48,893 nt of DNA from the NCBI GenBank assembly GCA_017435255.1, contig JAFSFI010000011.1, forward strand, positions 1 through 48,893, in the 5' to 3' direction. Below the pieces are notes generated by a model. That model was not told the DNA's origin. It made no database searches and was given only the letters and a program-made list of their open reading frames with translations. Positions 1-7,067 of this stretch are shown here, one piece after another (the stretch's first letter is position 1; each line of letters begins with the position of its first letter). The translations under genes and the position numbers were made by a program. The DNA is from Bacilli bacterium. GTDB lineage: Bacteria > Bacillota_I > Bacilli_A > RF39 > UBA660.

Positions 1-107
1 CTAATAGATTTATCTGTAACACCTAATTTCTCAGCTAATTCTGATTGAGTTAATTTCTTATTCTTTCTACATTCTAATATAAACTTACCAATTTTTTCTT
101 GATTCAT
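1..107 (-). CDS. XRE-family helix-turn-helix regulator (N-terminal part, cut by window edge)
   Basis: Only the first 35 codons are inside the window. They read MNQEKIGKFILECRKNKKLT and continue with QSELAEKLGVTDKSI, the first three helices of a lambda-repressor/XRE-type DNA-binding domain (Gln-Ser-Glu-Leu-Ala recognition turn). The ATG at 107 follows a GGGAGAG ribosome-binding site at a normal distance. The rest of the protein, and therefore any effector domain, lies outside the window. The gene runs in the same direction as secA but is separated from it by the secA terminator, so it is probably a separate transcription unit. Family is clear; target genes are unknown. Confidence 0.85.
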   Translation of the reverse strand, partial: MNQEKIGKFILECRKNKKLTQSELAEKLGVTDKSI

Positions 108-160
108 AAAAATCTCTCCCTTTCATGAACTAATTATGTCATTAAATATAAAATAATAAC

Positions 161-190
161 AGGAAAGATTCCTAGAGTTGCATACTCTAG
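161..190. promoter_or_regulatory. Two adjoining dyads upstream of the XRE gene
   Basis: AGGAA-AGA-TTCCT (161-173) abuts CTAGAGT-TGCAT-ACTCTAG (172-190). They lie 54-83 nt upstream of the XRE start, in the 293-bp gap between that gene and secA. Such dyads are common operators for autoregulated XRE repressors, but no function can be shown from one window. A TTTT follows the second dyad on the plus strand, so a plus-strand terminator for an unseen transcript is possible. The rest of the gap holds only the secA terminator. Confidence 0.35.
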
Positions 191-354
191 TTTTACTGTA
201 CATAATTCCCTTACAAATTACTATTTATCTGTCAGTTCTATTATACTACAAAAAATGCTATTTTTATTATTCTACTTAAATTTTCCCTTATTTTACCTAT
301 TTAAAATAAGTGGATCTAAAATGGATCTAAAGTCATTTTTAAGATATTTTTATA

Positions 355-402
355 CAAAAGAAAAACTCGCGTTTTCCCTTATATTTCTTGGGTTTGCGAG
401 TT
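355..402 (-). terminator. Rho-independent terminator of secA
   Basis: On the minus strand AACTCGC (402-396) pairs with GCGAGTT (370-364), with an inner CCC/GGG pairing, followed by a T-rich run (363-355). It overlaps the secA stop codon. Confidence 0.75.
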
Positions 403-2893
403 ATTTTCCACAGCACATTTTATACTTCTTGCCACTGCCACATGGACAAGGATCATTTCTACCTATTTTTGTAACTTTTTTAGGTTTTGTCTTTACAGCA
501 TCTTTTACATCGTTTGTTATTTTATCTTTTGATACTTCTTTTCTTTCAATATTTTGTTTGATTTCAGATCTTACTAAGAAAATCGTAACATCCTTATCAA
601 TGTTTTGTAACATAGCATCAAACATTTCATATCCTTCAACAGTATATGCTCTTAAAGGGTCATCGTGGCCATAACTTCTTAAATGAATTCCTTCTCTTAA
701 ATGTGACATTGTATTAATATGCTCTGTCCAATATTTATCAATAATATTTAATACAATTACTTTTTCAAATTCATCAGAAATTTCTTTTGGAACATTTTTT
801 ATTTTTTCTTCATATTCTGCAACAATAGAACCATATATGCTATCAATTATTTCATCTTCTTTTTTATCTTTTATAGATTTAACTGTTATATCTTTCTTTA
901 ATAGGTTTTCATTAACAAACTCTACTATCTCTTTTAAATCATTGTCTGTTAAATAACCTTCTGGATAAACATGTGATTTAACTAAATCTGTAACATGATT
1001 TTTTACAGCTTCTAAAACTGTATCATGAATAGATTCATTGTCTAATATCTCGTTTCTTTTTGCGTATATAATTTCTCTTTGATTATTCATAACATCATCG
1101 TATTGTAATAATTGTTTACGAATGTCAAAGTTATTACCTTCAACTCTAGATTGCGCTGTAGCTATCGCCTTTGAGAAAGTTTTACTTTTGATAGATTGAT
1201 CATCCGTAAATCCTAATGTTTGCATCATCATTTTAATTCTATCTGTACCGAACCTAACCATCAATTCATCTTCCATAGAAACATAAAATTGAGTAAACCC
1301 AGGATCTCCTTGACGACCAGCACGACCTCTTAACTGATTATCTATACGACGTGACTCATGTCTTTCAGTACCTAGAACACATAATCCACCTAGTTCTTTG
1401 ATTTCATCAGTTAGTTTTATGTCAGTTCCACGCCCTGCCATGTTTGTTGCTATTGTTACGGCTTTTCTTTCTCCTGCCTTAGCAATAATCTCCGCTTCTC
1501 TAGCATGGTTTTTAGCATTCAACACTTCGTGTGGGATTTTTTTCTTTCTCAATAATTCACTAATTAATTCATTTGTTTCAATTGCAATAGTACCAACAAG
1601 CACTGGTTGTCCTTTTTTATATCTTGCTTCTATTTCGTTAATTAATGCTTTATACTTACCTATTTGAGTAGCATAAACTAAATCTGGTTGATCGTCTCTT
1701 ATTACTTCTTTATTAGTAGGAATACAAATTACAAACATATTGTAAATGTTTCTAAATTCCTCTTCTTCTGTTTTGGCAGTACCTGTCATACCAGATAATT
1801 TTTTATACATTCTAAACAAGTTTTGGAAAGTAATTGTCGCAAGTGTTTTTGTTTCTTGTTGAATCTTTACCCCTTCTTTAGCCTCAATCGCTTGATGAAG
1901 ACCGTCGCTAAATGCACGTCCCTTCATAAGACGTCCAGTAAATTGGTCAACAATTACTACTTCACCATCTTGCACCACATAATCAACATCATTTCTCATA
2001 GAATAATTTGCTTTTAATGCTTGATTAATATGATGAATTAAACTTGTTTGACTAGCATCATATAAGTTATCTAGCCCAAAACGTTGTTCTCCTTTTTTTA
2101 CACCTTCTTCAGTTAAACTAACCGCTTTAGTTTTTTCATCATATATATAATCTTCTTCTTTTTTTAATGACTTAACAAAGCTATCAGCGTCATTATAAAG
2201 CCTTGCACTTTTCATTTCTCCACCAGAAATAATTAATGGCGTTCTAGCTTCATCTATTAATACTGAATCGACTTCGTCTATTATAGCGAAATTTAGTGCT
2301 CTTTGAACTCTATTTTCGCTTCTAACAACCATGTTATCGCGAAGATAATCAAATCCTAATTCATTGTTTGTAGTATATAAAATATCACATTCATATTGTT
2401 CCCTTTTCTCTTTTGGAGATAAACTTCTAAGGTTAGTTCCTACAGTTAGCCCTAAAAATCTATGGATATTTCCCATCCAATTAGCATCACGATCTGCTAA
2501 ATACTCGTTAACTGTAACTATATGAACACCATTACCAGATAATGCATTTAAATACGCCGGCATAACACTGGTTAATGTTTTCCCTTCACCCGTTTTCATT
2601 TCTGCAATATTACCAAAGTGAATAGCAATACCTCCAAGTAATTGAACATAGTAGGGTTTTTCACCAATCACACGAAAACATGCTTCCCTTGCTGTTGCAA
2701 AGGCTTCTACTAATATATCATCAAGAGTTTCACCCTTTTCTAATCTATTTCTAAATTCATCTGTCTTCGCCTGTAATTCATAATCTGTTAATTTAGAATA
2801 TGACTCATTTAATTCTTCAATCTTATCAGCAAGACTTCCAAATTTTTTTAACTCTTTATATTCATGATCGAATAAACTTCTAAGTATGTTCAT
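401..2893 (-). CDS. secA: SecA, preprotein translocase ATPase
   Basis: ATP-driven motor of the Sec pathway that pushes unfolded preproteins through SecYEG. The 830-residue protein has the full SecA plan: Walker A MKTGEGKT near residue 100, DEVDSVLIDEARTPL near 205, the second RecA-like domain with RGRAGRQGDPG, and a C-terminal zinc tail with DPCPCGSGKK and CC near the last residue (SecB/ribosome-binding type). The ATG at 2893 is preferred over an in-frame ATG at 2902, because the latter directly abuts the GAGGAG ribosome-binding site while 2893 has normal spacing. hpf lies upstream, as in Bacillus. prfB, which often follows secA, is not present here. Confidence 0.97.
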   Translation of the reverse strand: MNILRSLFDHEYKELKKFGSLADKIEELNESYSKLTDYELQAKTDEFRNRLEKGETLDDILVEAFATAREACFRVIGEKPYYVQLLGGIAIHFGNIAEMKTGEGKTLTSVMPAYLNALSGNGVHIVTVNEYLADRDANWMGNIHRFLGLTVGTNLRSLSPKEKREQYECDILYTTNNELGFDYLRDNMVVRSENRVQRALNFAIIDEVDSVLIDEARTPLIISGGEMKSARLYNDADSFVKSLKKEEDYIYDEKTKAVSLTEEGVKKGEQRFGLDNLYDASQTSLIHHINQALKANYSMRNDVDYVVQDGEVVIVDQFTGRLMKGRAFSDGLHQAIEAKEGVKIQQETKTLATITFQNLFRMYKKLSGMTGTAKTEEEEFRNIYNMFVICIPTNKEVIRDDQPDLVYATQIGKYKALINEIEARYKKGQPVLVGTIAIETNELISELLRKKKIPHEVLNAKNHAREAEIIAKAGERKAVTIATNMAGRGTDIKLTDEIKELGGLCVLGTERHESRRIDNQLRGRAGRQGDPGFTQFYVSMEDELMVRFGTDRIKMMMQTLGFTDDQSIKSKTFSKAIATAQSRVEGNNFDIRKQLLQYDDVMNNQREIIYAKRNEILDNESIHDTVLEAVKNHVTDLVKSHVYPEGYLTDNDLKEIVEFVNENLLKKDITVKSIKDKKEDEIIDSIYGSIVAEYEEKIKNVPKEISDEFEKVIVLNIIDKYWTEHINTMSHLREGIHLRSYGHDDPLRAYTVEGYEMFDAMLQNIDKDVTIFLVRSEIKQNIERKEVSKDKITNDVKDAVKTKPKKVTKIGRNDPCPCGSGKKYKMCCGK

Positions 2894-2917
2894 TAATACC
2901 ATCTCCTCATATAGAAT

Positions 2918-2946
2918 ATTTTATCAAAAATTGAAGAATATTACAA
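2918..2946 (-). promoter_or_regulatory. Vegetative-type promoter of secA
   Basis: On the minus strand TTGTAA (2946-2941), a 17-bp spacer, and TAAAAT (2923-2918). It sits about 25 nt upstream of the chosen secA start and downstream of the hpf terminator, so secA can be transcribed separately from hpf. Confidence 0.6.
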
Positions 2947-2966
2947 AGAAATTCCCGCTTTTTCAC

Positions 2967-2995
2967 AAAAAAAAGAACAATAAAATGTATTGCTC
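2967..2995 (-). terminator. Rho-independent terminator of hpf
   Basis: Minus-strand stem GAGCAATA (2995-2988) with TATTGTTC (2982-2975), one G-U pair, loop CATTT, then a run of T (2974-2967). Confidence 0.75.
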
Positions 2996-3008
2996 CTTTT
3001 AAATATAC

Positions 3009-3542
3009 TTATTCTGTTTCTATTATTCCGTATTGACCATCATTTCTTTTATAAACTAATGAAGGCTTCATTGTATCAGCATCTTTAAACAAATAAAATT
3101 GATGTCCCAAAAGTTCCATCTGAATTATTGCTTCTTCTTCACTCATTGGTTTAACTTCGATCTTTTTTCTTTTTACTATTGATTCATCGTCATCTATTTC
3201 TTTATAGTCTTCTATATAATCAAACACTATTTCTTTTGAATCTCTTACCTTTTTAGATTGTAATTTTGTTTTATTTTTTCTTATTTGACGTTCTATTTTA
3301 TCAACAACAGTATCTACTGCAGCATAGAAATCATCTTGAACTTCTTCAGCTCTTAAAATAAAATTTTTAAGTGGAATTGTCACCTCAACTTTTTGCTTAT
3401 AATTTTGCACTTTTACAACAAGATTAGCATTTACATTTTCGGAATTATCAAGATACTTATCTAACCTCTCTAATTTTTCATTTGCATATTCCTGCATGGC
3501 ATCAGTAATCTTGATTTTGTCTCCTCTTAGAGTTATATTCAT
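3009..3542 (-). CDS. hpf: Long-form ribosome hibernation promoting factor HPF
   Basis: Binds the 30S subunit and dimerises ribosomes into inactive 100S particles in stationary phase or stress. At 177 residues it has both parts of the long form: an N-terminal S30AE/sigma-54-modulation domain (about 1-105, beginning MNITLRGDKIKITDAMQEYA) and a basic linker leading to a C-terminal dimerisation domain (about 122-177, VKRKKIEVKPMSEEEAIIQM). The ATG follows AAGGAGGAG at good spacing. It lies immediately upstream of secA in the same direction, the order known from Bacillus. Its own terminator separates it from secA. Confidence 0.96.
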   Translation of the reverse strand: MNITLRGDKIKITDAMQEYANEKLERLDKYLDNSENVNANLVVKVQNYKQKVEVTIPLKNFILRAEEVQDDFYAAVDTVVDKIERQIRKNKTKLQSKKVRDSKEIVFDYIEDYKEIDDDESIVKRKKIEVKPMSEEEAIIQMELLGHQFYLFKDADTMKPSLVYKRNDGQYGIIETE

Positions 3543-3611
3543 AACATCTCCTCCTTATAATTATATTTTAACACACTCAAAATTAATAATCTATATTTTT
3601 TATAATTAAAC

Positions 3612-3634
3612 AAAAAAAGTAGCTATCGCTACTT
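3612..3634 (-). terminator. Terminator of the cold-shock gene
   Basis: Minus-strand stem AAGTAGC (3634-3628), tetraloop GATA, GCTACTT (3623-3617), then T7. It overlaps the stop codon. Confidence 0.85.
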
Positions 3635-3902
3635 ATTTTATTTCAGAAGTTTCTTTAATAACTTTTACATCAAGGGCTTGATATCCCTTTGTTGTTTCTA
3701 ATAGGTTAAACTCAACGAATTGACCTTCTGTTAAAGTTTTATAACCTTCTTGGTTAATAGCTGAATAATGAACAAAGATATCTTCATTTTCAGTATAGTC
3801 AATAAATCCATATCCTTTTTCATTATTGAACCATTTAACACGTCCTCTCACTACATACACCTCGCCTTCATCTTTATTCTTTTTACTGCCTATGTACTTC
3901 AT
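3633..3902 (-). CDS. Cold-shock domain protein (CspA family)
   Basis: Single-stranded RNA/DNA-binding protein. The OB-fold carries RNP1 (KGYGFI) and RNP2 (DIFVHY) and begins at GRVKWFNNEKG. With the ATG at 3902 it has 89 residues, i.e. a ~20-residue N-terminal extension (MKYIGSKKNKDEGEVYVV) on a standard ~68-residue domain. A longer frame reaches 3947, but a promoter at 3933-3961 places the transcription start downstream of that codon. A GTG inside the extension, preceded by GGCGAGG, would give a standard 72-residue protein and cannot be excluded. It is monocistronic, with its own promoter and terminator. Confidence 0.92.
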   Translation of the reverse strand: MKYIGSKKNKDEGEVYVVRGRVKWFNNEKGYGFIDYTENEDIFVHYSAINQEGYKTLTEGQFVEFNLLETTKGYQALDVKVIKETSEIK

Positions 3903-3932
3903 AAGTGGGTTCCCTCTTTCTTTTTGTGCGCA

Positions 3933-3961
3933 ATAATATACTATCAAATTCTGTTTGACAT
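3933..3961 (-). promoter_or_regulatory. Promoter of the cold-shock gene
   Basis: Minus strand ATGTCA (3961-3956), 17-bp spacer, TATTAT (3938-3933). Expected transcription start is near 3926, leaving a ~24-nt leader before the ATG at 3902. This decides against the upstream in-frame start at 3947. Confidence 0.6.
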
Positions 3962-4061
3962 TTTTTATTTTTTTGATTAAGTGTATTTTTTTAGATGTTT
4001 AAAGAAAAGAAATTATCTTTTGAGTTAACTTTTGGTAATAAAAAGCAATTTTTAAAACACT

Positions 4062-4103
4062 TTCTTAAAATTAAGAATTTTAACATTATAAATGTGTTAA
4101 GAT
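4062..4103 (+). promoter_or_regulatory. Candidate regulated promoter of agrBD
   Basis: A dyad TTCTTAA-AA-TTAAGAA (4062-4077) lies upstream of a -10-like TAAGAT (4098-4103); no good -35 hexamer is present at the right spacing, as expected for an activator-dependent promoter. The word TAAAATTAAGAA (4066-4077) recurs upstream of the response regulator gene (7003-7014, opposite strand). No canonical pair of LytTR direct repeats (ACAGTTAAG type) was found, so regulator binding is inferred only. Confidence 0.35.
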
Positions 4104-4131
4104 TGAAAAAAGAAGTAATAGAGGTAGTAAA

Positions 4132-4734
4132 ATGATTAAAAAGTTTATTATAAAAAAAGCAATGAAAACAATAAAAAATTATTATCCAGAATATAACAAA
4201 GAGCAATTGGAAAGAATACAATACGGACTTGAAGCAGTGTACCTCACCATTACAAAAATATTAGTCATAATAGTTGCCTCCTTAGTTCTAAAAACATTTA
4301 AGGAAACAATAATATTCCTATTATTATTCAACGTATTAAGAACTACAGGATTCGGACTACACGCAACTAAATCATGGGCCTGTTGGATAACTTCAATACC
4401 TGCTTTTGTTTGCATTCCACTCATATGTAAATATGTAGAAATTCCTAACTTGATTTTAATTACCACCGCTGTAATATCGTTAACAGCTTTTATATTTTTT
4501 GCACCAGCGGACACAGAAAAAAGACCTTTAATAAGGAAAAAAAGGCGTTTAATTTATAAGGTGCTAACAATATTATTTGGAATAACATATTTATTATTAA
4601 CAATTTTCGTAGACAACTTATTTTTAAAAAAAGCAATACCATTTGCAATGTTAATAGAAGCAATTGTAATTTGTCCTGCAACCTATAAATTATTTAAATT
4701 ACCATATAACAACTATAAAAGATACAAACCATAA
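4132..4734 (+). CDS. agrB: AgrB-type membrane peptidase, processes the autoinducing peptide
   Basis: Integral membrane cysteine endopeptidase that removes the C-terminal tail of AgrD and forms the thiolactone ring. The 200-residue protein has several hydrophobic membrane segments and the family signature around RTTGFGLHATKSWACW. The catalytic pair falls at His77 and Cys84, the same positions known for Staphylococcus aureus AgrB. The start ATG follows GAGGTAG. agrD begins 50 bp downstream on the same strand. The sensor kinase and response regulator are not in this operon but converge on it from the other side. The family assignment is firm; the exact peptide product is inferred. Confidence 0.95.
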   Translation: MIKKFIIKKAMKTIKNYYPEYNKEQLERIQYGLEAVYLTITKILVIIVASLVLKTFKETIIFLLLFNVLRTTGFGLHATKSWACWITSIPAFVCIPLICKYVEIPNLILITTAVISLTAFIFFAPADTEKRPLIRKKRRLIYKVLTILFGITYLLLTIFVDNLFLKKAIPFAMLIEAIVICPATYKLFKLPYNNYKRYKP

Positions 4735-4736
4735 GA

Positions 4737-4767
4737 GTTTAAATATTTTATATAGATTTATTTAAAC
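4737..4767 (+). repeat. Inverted repeat in the agrB-agrD spacer
   Basis: GTTTAAAT (4737-4744) and ATTTAAAC (4760-4767) are separated by 15 nt and lie just before the agrD ribosome-binding site AGGAGGT (4774-4780). No T-run follows, so it is not an obvious terminator. It could act as an mRNA processing or stability element. AT-only arms make chance occurrence possible. Confidence 0.4.
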
Positions 4768-4784
4768 AAGAAAAGGAGGTAAAT

Positions 4785-4904
4785 ATGAAAAAGTTTATTG
4801 CTATGGCTTTAGCAGCTGTTGGTGCTATTGCTGCTAGTGCTGCTTCAGCAGCTTGTATAGTAATCGTTCTTGATGAACCAACAATGCCTGAATCAATGCT
4901 ATAA
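4785..4904 (+). CDS. agrD: AgrD-type cyclic (thio)lactone autoinducer precursor, 39 aa
   Basis: A 39-residue peptide directly after agrB with a strong AGGAGGT ribosome-binding site. It has three parts: MKKF plus an Ala-rich hydrophobic leader (residues 5-23), a single cysteine (Cys24) opening CIVIV or CIVIVL, and an acidic C-terminal tail DEPTMPESML typical of AgrD recognition tails (conserved Glu and Pro). The leader has an AXA-like site (Ala20-Ser-Ala22) and few charges, so it resembles a signal peptide more than the amphipathic helix of staphylococcal AgrD. AgrB would cut before the tail and cyclise onto Cys24. A bacteriocin is less likely given the adjacent agrB and the DEPxxPE tail. Confidence 0.9.
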   Translation: MKKFIAMALAAVGAIAASAASAACIVIVLDEPTMPESML

Positions 4905-4930
4905 AAAAACGGAAATTAATTTCCGTTTTT
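4905..4930. terminator. Shared bidirectional terminator between agrBD and the kinase gene
   Basis: A perfect 26-bp palindrome: AAAAACGGAAATT followed by its reverse complement. It gives a hairpin flanked by A-runs and T-runs on both strands. It overlaps the kinase stop codon and follows the agrD stop, so it can end both convergent operons. Confidence 0.85.
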
Positions 4931-6235
4931 ATTTTTTAAAATTACTTTTAATATTTGAACAAAATATTCATCAACTATCTTTGTTTCATTTATAAACATT
5001 GGATTTTCATCTACAATAGTTTTTACTAAAGATAAACCATATCCTCTACCTTTGCCTTTAGTTGAATGTCCAGAATCATATAAGCTCTTTATATCTATTT
5101 CTTTTTCCTGATATGAATTATATATCTCAAAAACAACATCATCTGTATTCATAAATATCGATATAGAAACCTCTTTAGCATCAGATAATATAGCTGCTTC
5201 TTTGGCGTTGTCAAGAAAGACACCAATTACCTTTGATAACTGATTATTTTCTTTCATTGTTAACTTTTTTAGGTTAGATTTACCAATCTCTTTACTAATA
5301 TCCAAAAACACATTAATTCCAGCATCCTTCATAACACTAATCTTATTATGTAATATTCCTTTAAGTCCACCAAAAGGTATATATCTAAGATGCCTAATCC
5401 ATGCGCTTTTGATATTATCTTTGCTAATGATAATCTCGTCTAAATATTCTAGCAATTTCTTGTTGCTCTTATGAACCATACTTTTTATGATAATTAACTC
5501 ATTCTTGTTTTCATGTTGACTAATACTATATTCCTCAACCAATTTTTCACTTTGTTTTGAATATTCAACATAGACCTCATACTCTTCGCTTATTCTAGCT
5601 TTATCATATCTTTGCTTAAGTATAACAACACCAATATAGGTTATTGAAATTATCAGCATTACATTCAAAACTAAGGTTTCGTCTAATCTAAATTTGCTAA
5701 AATATATTTTGTAAAATAAGGAACAAAGTGCAATCAACAGAATCGCACAAGTAAATATTAAAGTGAATTTGTTATTTTCCTTTGTTCTAACAACAACTTT
5801 ATTTAGTGGTTTTAATAGTAGGTGCAATAACAAAACAGCCAATATAGCAATTGATGCGTTAACAAAAATATTACCCTTAAAAACTTCCATATTGTTAATA
5901 AAACTAATTTTATTAGCTATTGCTATTCCAACCATAAACAATAGTTCCCCTACTGTCAGCAATAAATATGATATTAGCGCTGCAACCGCCGATTGAGATG
6001 TATTTTTATTAAACATAATTTTATATGCAAATAAAACAATAAGATAAACTATTGTCATTTTGGCACCATTGTCCATATAGATATAACTAAGAACAGAAAA
6101 AACCATAACTAAAAAAGAAATCGAAAAACTTCTGAAAGTCTTCTTAAATCTAACTTGCAACAATTTACTACCAGCATAAATAAAGAAAGGCCCAATAAAA
6201 AGGCCAGAAACAACTGCATTTATTATGTTTCCCAT
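4916..6235 (-). CDS. AgrC-like sensor histidine kinase (GHKL family)
   Basis: Membrane receptor kinase expected to sense the cyclic peptide from AgrBD. The first ~207 residues hold six or seven hydrophobic segments (residues ~5-25, 38-54, 60-75, 84-108, 125-142, 158-177, 188-207). The cytoplasmic part carries an atypical H-box with His241 in SISQHENKNEL, an N-box GVFLDNAKEA (Asn343) and a G-box STKGKGRGYGLSLV. This lacks the HisKA domain and matches the AgrC/ComD type. It follows its response regulator by 10 nt and ends at the terminator shared with agrD. Ligand is inferred from context; receptor domains are too variable to read. Confidence 0.9.
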   Translation of the reverse strand: MGNIINAVVSGLFIGPFFIYAGSKLLQVRFKKTFRSFSISFLVMVFSVLSYIYMDNGAKMTIVYLIVLFAYKIMFNKNTSQSAVAALISYLLLTVGELLFMVGIAIANKISFINNMEVFKGNIFVNASIAILAVLLLHLLLKPLNKVVVRTKENNKFTLIFTCAILLIALCSLFYKIYFSKFRLDETLVLNVMLIISITYIGVVILKQRYDKARISEEYEVYVEYSKQSEKLVEEYSISQHENKNELIIIKSMVHKSNKKLLEYLDEIIISKDNIKSAWIRHLRYIPFGGLKGILHNKISVMKDAGINVFLDISKEIGKSNLKKLTMKENNQLSKVIGVFLDNAKEAAILSDAKEVSISIFMNTDDVVFEIYNSYQEKEIDIKSLYDSGHSTKGKGRGYGLSLVKTIVDENPMFINETKIVDEYFVQILKVILKNKNGN

Positions 6236-6245
6236 ATCTACAACC

Positions 6246-6974
6246 TCACCTACTATTCATCATTCTTTCTTGTAATTCCTTTTTATAATTTCTAGATAAC
6301 AAATTAGTATTTTTACCATTTGAAAAATAAATTATTAACTCTGATAAATTAACCTTCTCAATATTATATAGATTAACAATACAGCTTTTGTGAGTTTTCA
6401 TAAATCTGTTATCATCAAGTTCACTTAAAATACTGCTAATTGTTTTCTTTACCGGTAACGATTCGGTTTTAGTATACAAATTAATACATCCAAGCTCCGT
6501 ATCAGTTTCAAAATAATATATATCATCATAAGGAATTCTGTATAATTCACCATCTGTCTTAAAAACAAAAGCCTTGTGCCTAGTTAAATTAGTATACGCA
6601 GCAACCAGTGCCATTAAAAGGTTTTCCTCACAGTTATCATACTTAGAAATAAAATTCAATACCAAACTTCTATTTATAAATGTATTTTCCAGCAATTCTT
6701 TGTGCGCTGTCACTACTAACAATTGGCTTTCAAAATCACCAGTTAATCTAATTTCTCGAGCTAAATCAAGGCCAGACTTTCCCGGCACTTCAATATCTAA
6801 AATATAAATATTGTTGCCCGTATTATTTTTAACAAATGACTTTAATGAAGCACTATAATTGCCATACTGATAAATTCTATATGCTGTATCATTATTTCCC
6901 ATAAATTTATTTATTATTTTAACATATTTATTCCTAATTGTTTCCTTGTCTTCATAAATTACAAAATTCACCAT
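6246..6974 (-). CDS. LytTR-family response regulator (AgrA-like)
   Basis: Transcription activator phosphorylated by the downstream kinase. The 242-residue protein has a receiver domain (1-~125) with acidic Glu8/Asp9, phosphoacceptor Asp60 in NIYILDIEVPGKSG and a conserved Thr/Lys pattern. It is followed by a LytTR DNA-binding domain (about 140-240) with DIYYFETD and NRFMKTHKSCIVNL, as in AgrA/ComE. It lies 10 nt upstream of the kinase, so the order is regulator then kinase, the reverse of the classical agrCA order. The ATG at 6974 follows AGAAGG. A 12-bp word shared with the agrB upstream region lies at 7003-7014. Confidence 0.94.
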   Translation of the reverse strand: MVNFVIYEDKETIRNKYVKIINKFMGNNDTAYRIYQYGNYSASLKSFVKNNTGNNIYILDIEVPGKSGLDLAREIRLTGDFESQLLVVTAHKELLENTFINRSLVLNFISKYDNCEENLLMALVAAYTNLTRHKAFVFKTDGELYRIPYDDIYYFETDTELGCINLYTKTESLPVKKTISSILSELDDNRFMKTHKSCIVNLYNIEKVNLSELIIYFSNGKNTNLLSRNYKKELQERMMNSR

Positions 6975-7002
6975 ATTATCAGCACCTTCTTACTATCTTA
7001 TC

Positions 7003-7014
7003 TTCTTAATTTTA
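7003..7014 (-). promoter_or_regulatory. 12-bp word shared with the agrB upstream region
   Basis: Read on the minus strand this is TAAAATTAAGAA, identical to 4066-4077 before agrB. It lies 29-40 nt before the response regulator start, next to a -10-like TAAGAT. It is a candidate shared regulator site, but the word is AT-rich and the distances to the -10 differ between the two copies. Confidence 0.3.
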
Positions 7015-7037
7015 CCATAATTTTCCAAAAATTTACA

Positions 7038-7067
7038 ATTAAAAAAAACAATCTATTAAGATTGTTT
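7038..7067 (-). terminator. Terminator of tagO
   Basis: Minus-strand stem AAACAATCT (7067-7059), loop TAAT, AGATTGTTT (7054-7046), then a T-run. The tagO stop codon lies in the hairpin. Confidence 0.8.

Noticed and set aside
255..674. 139-residue plus-strand frame over the secA 3' end
   Set aside because: It lies antisense to the secA zinc tail and terminator, has no ribosome-binding site, and its hydrophobic translation is a by-product of the AT-rich complement.
3903..3947. Longer 104-residue cold-shock protein starting at 3947
   Set aside because: The promoter (3933-3961) puts the transcription start downstream of that codon, and no ribosome-binding site precedes it.
4785..4904. Lipoprotein (SAAC lipobox) or bacteriocin reading of the 39-residue peptide
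   Set aside because: Position -3 is Ser instead of Leu, and the acidic DEPxxPE tail with agrB directly upstream fits AgrD much better.
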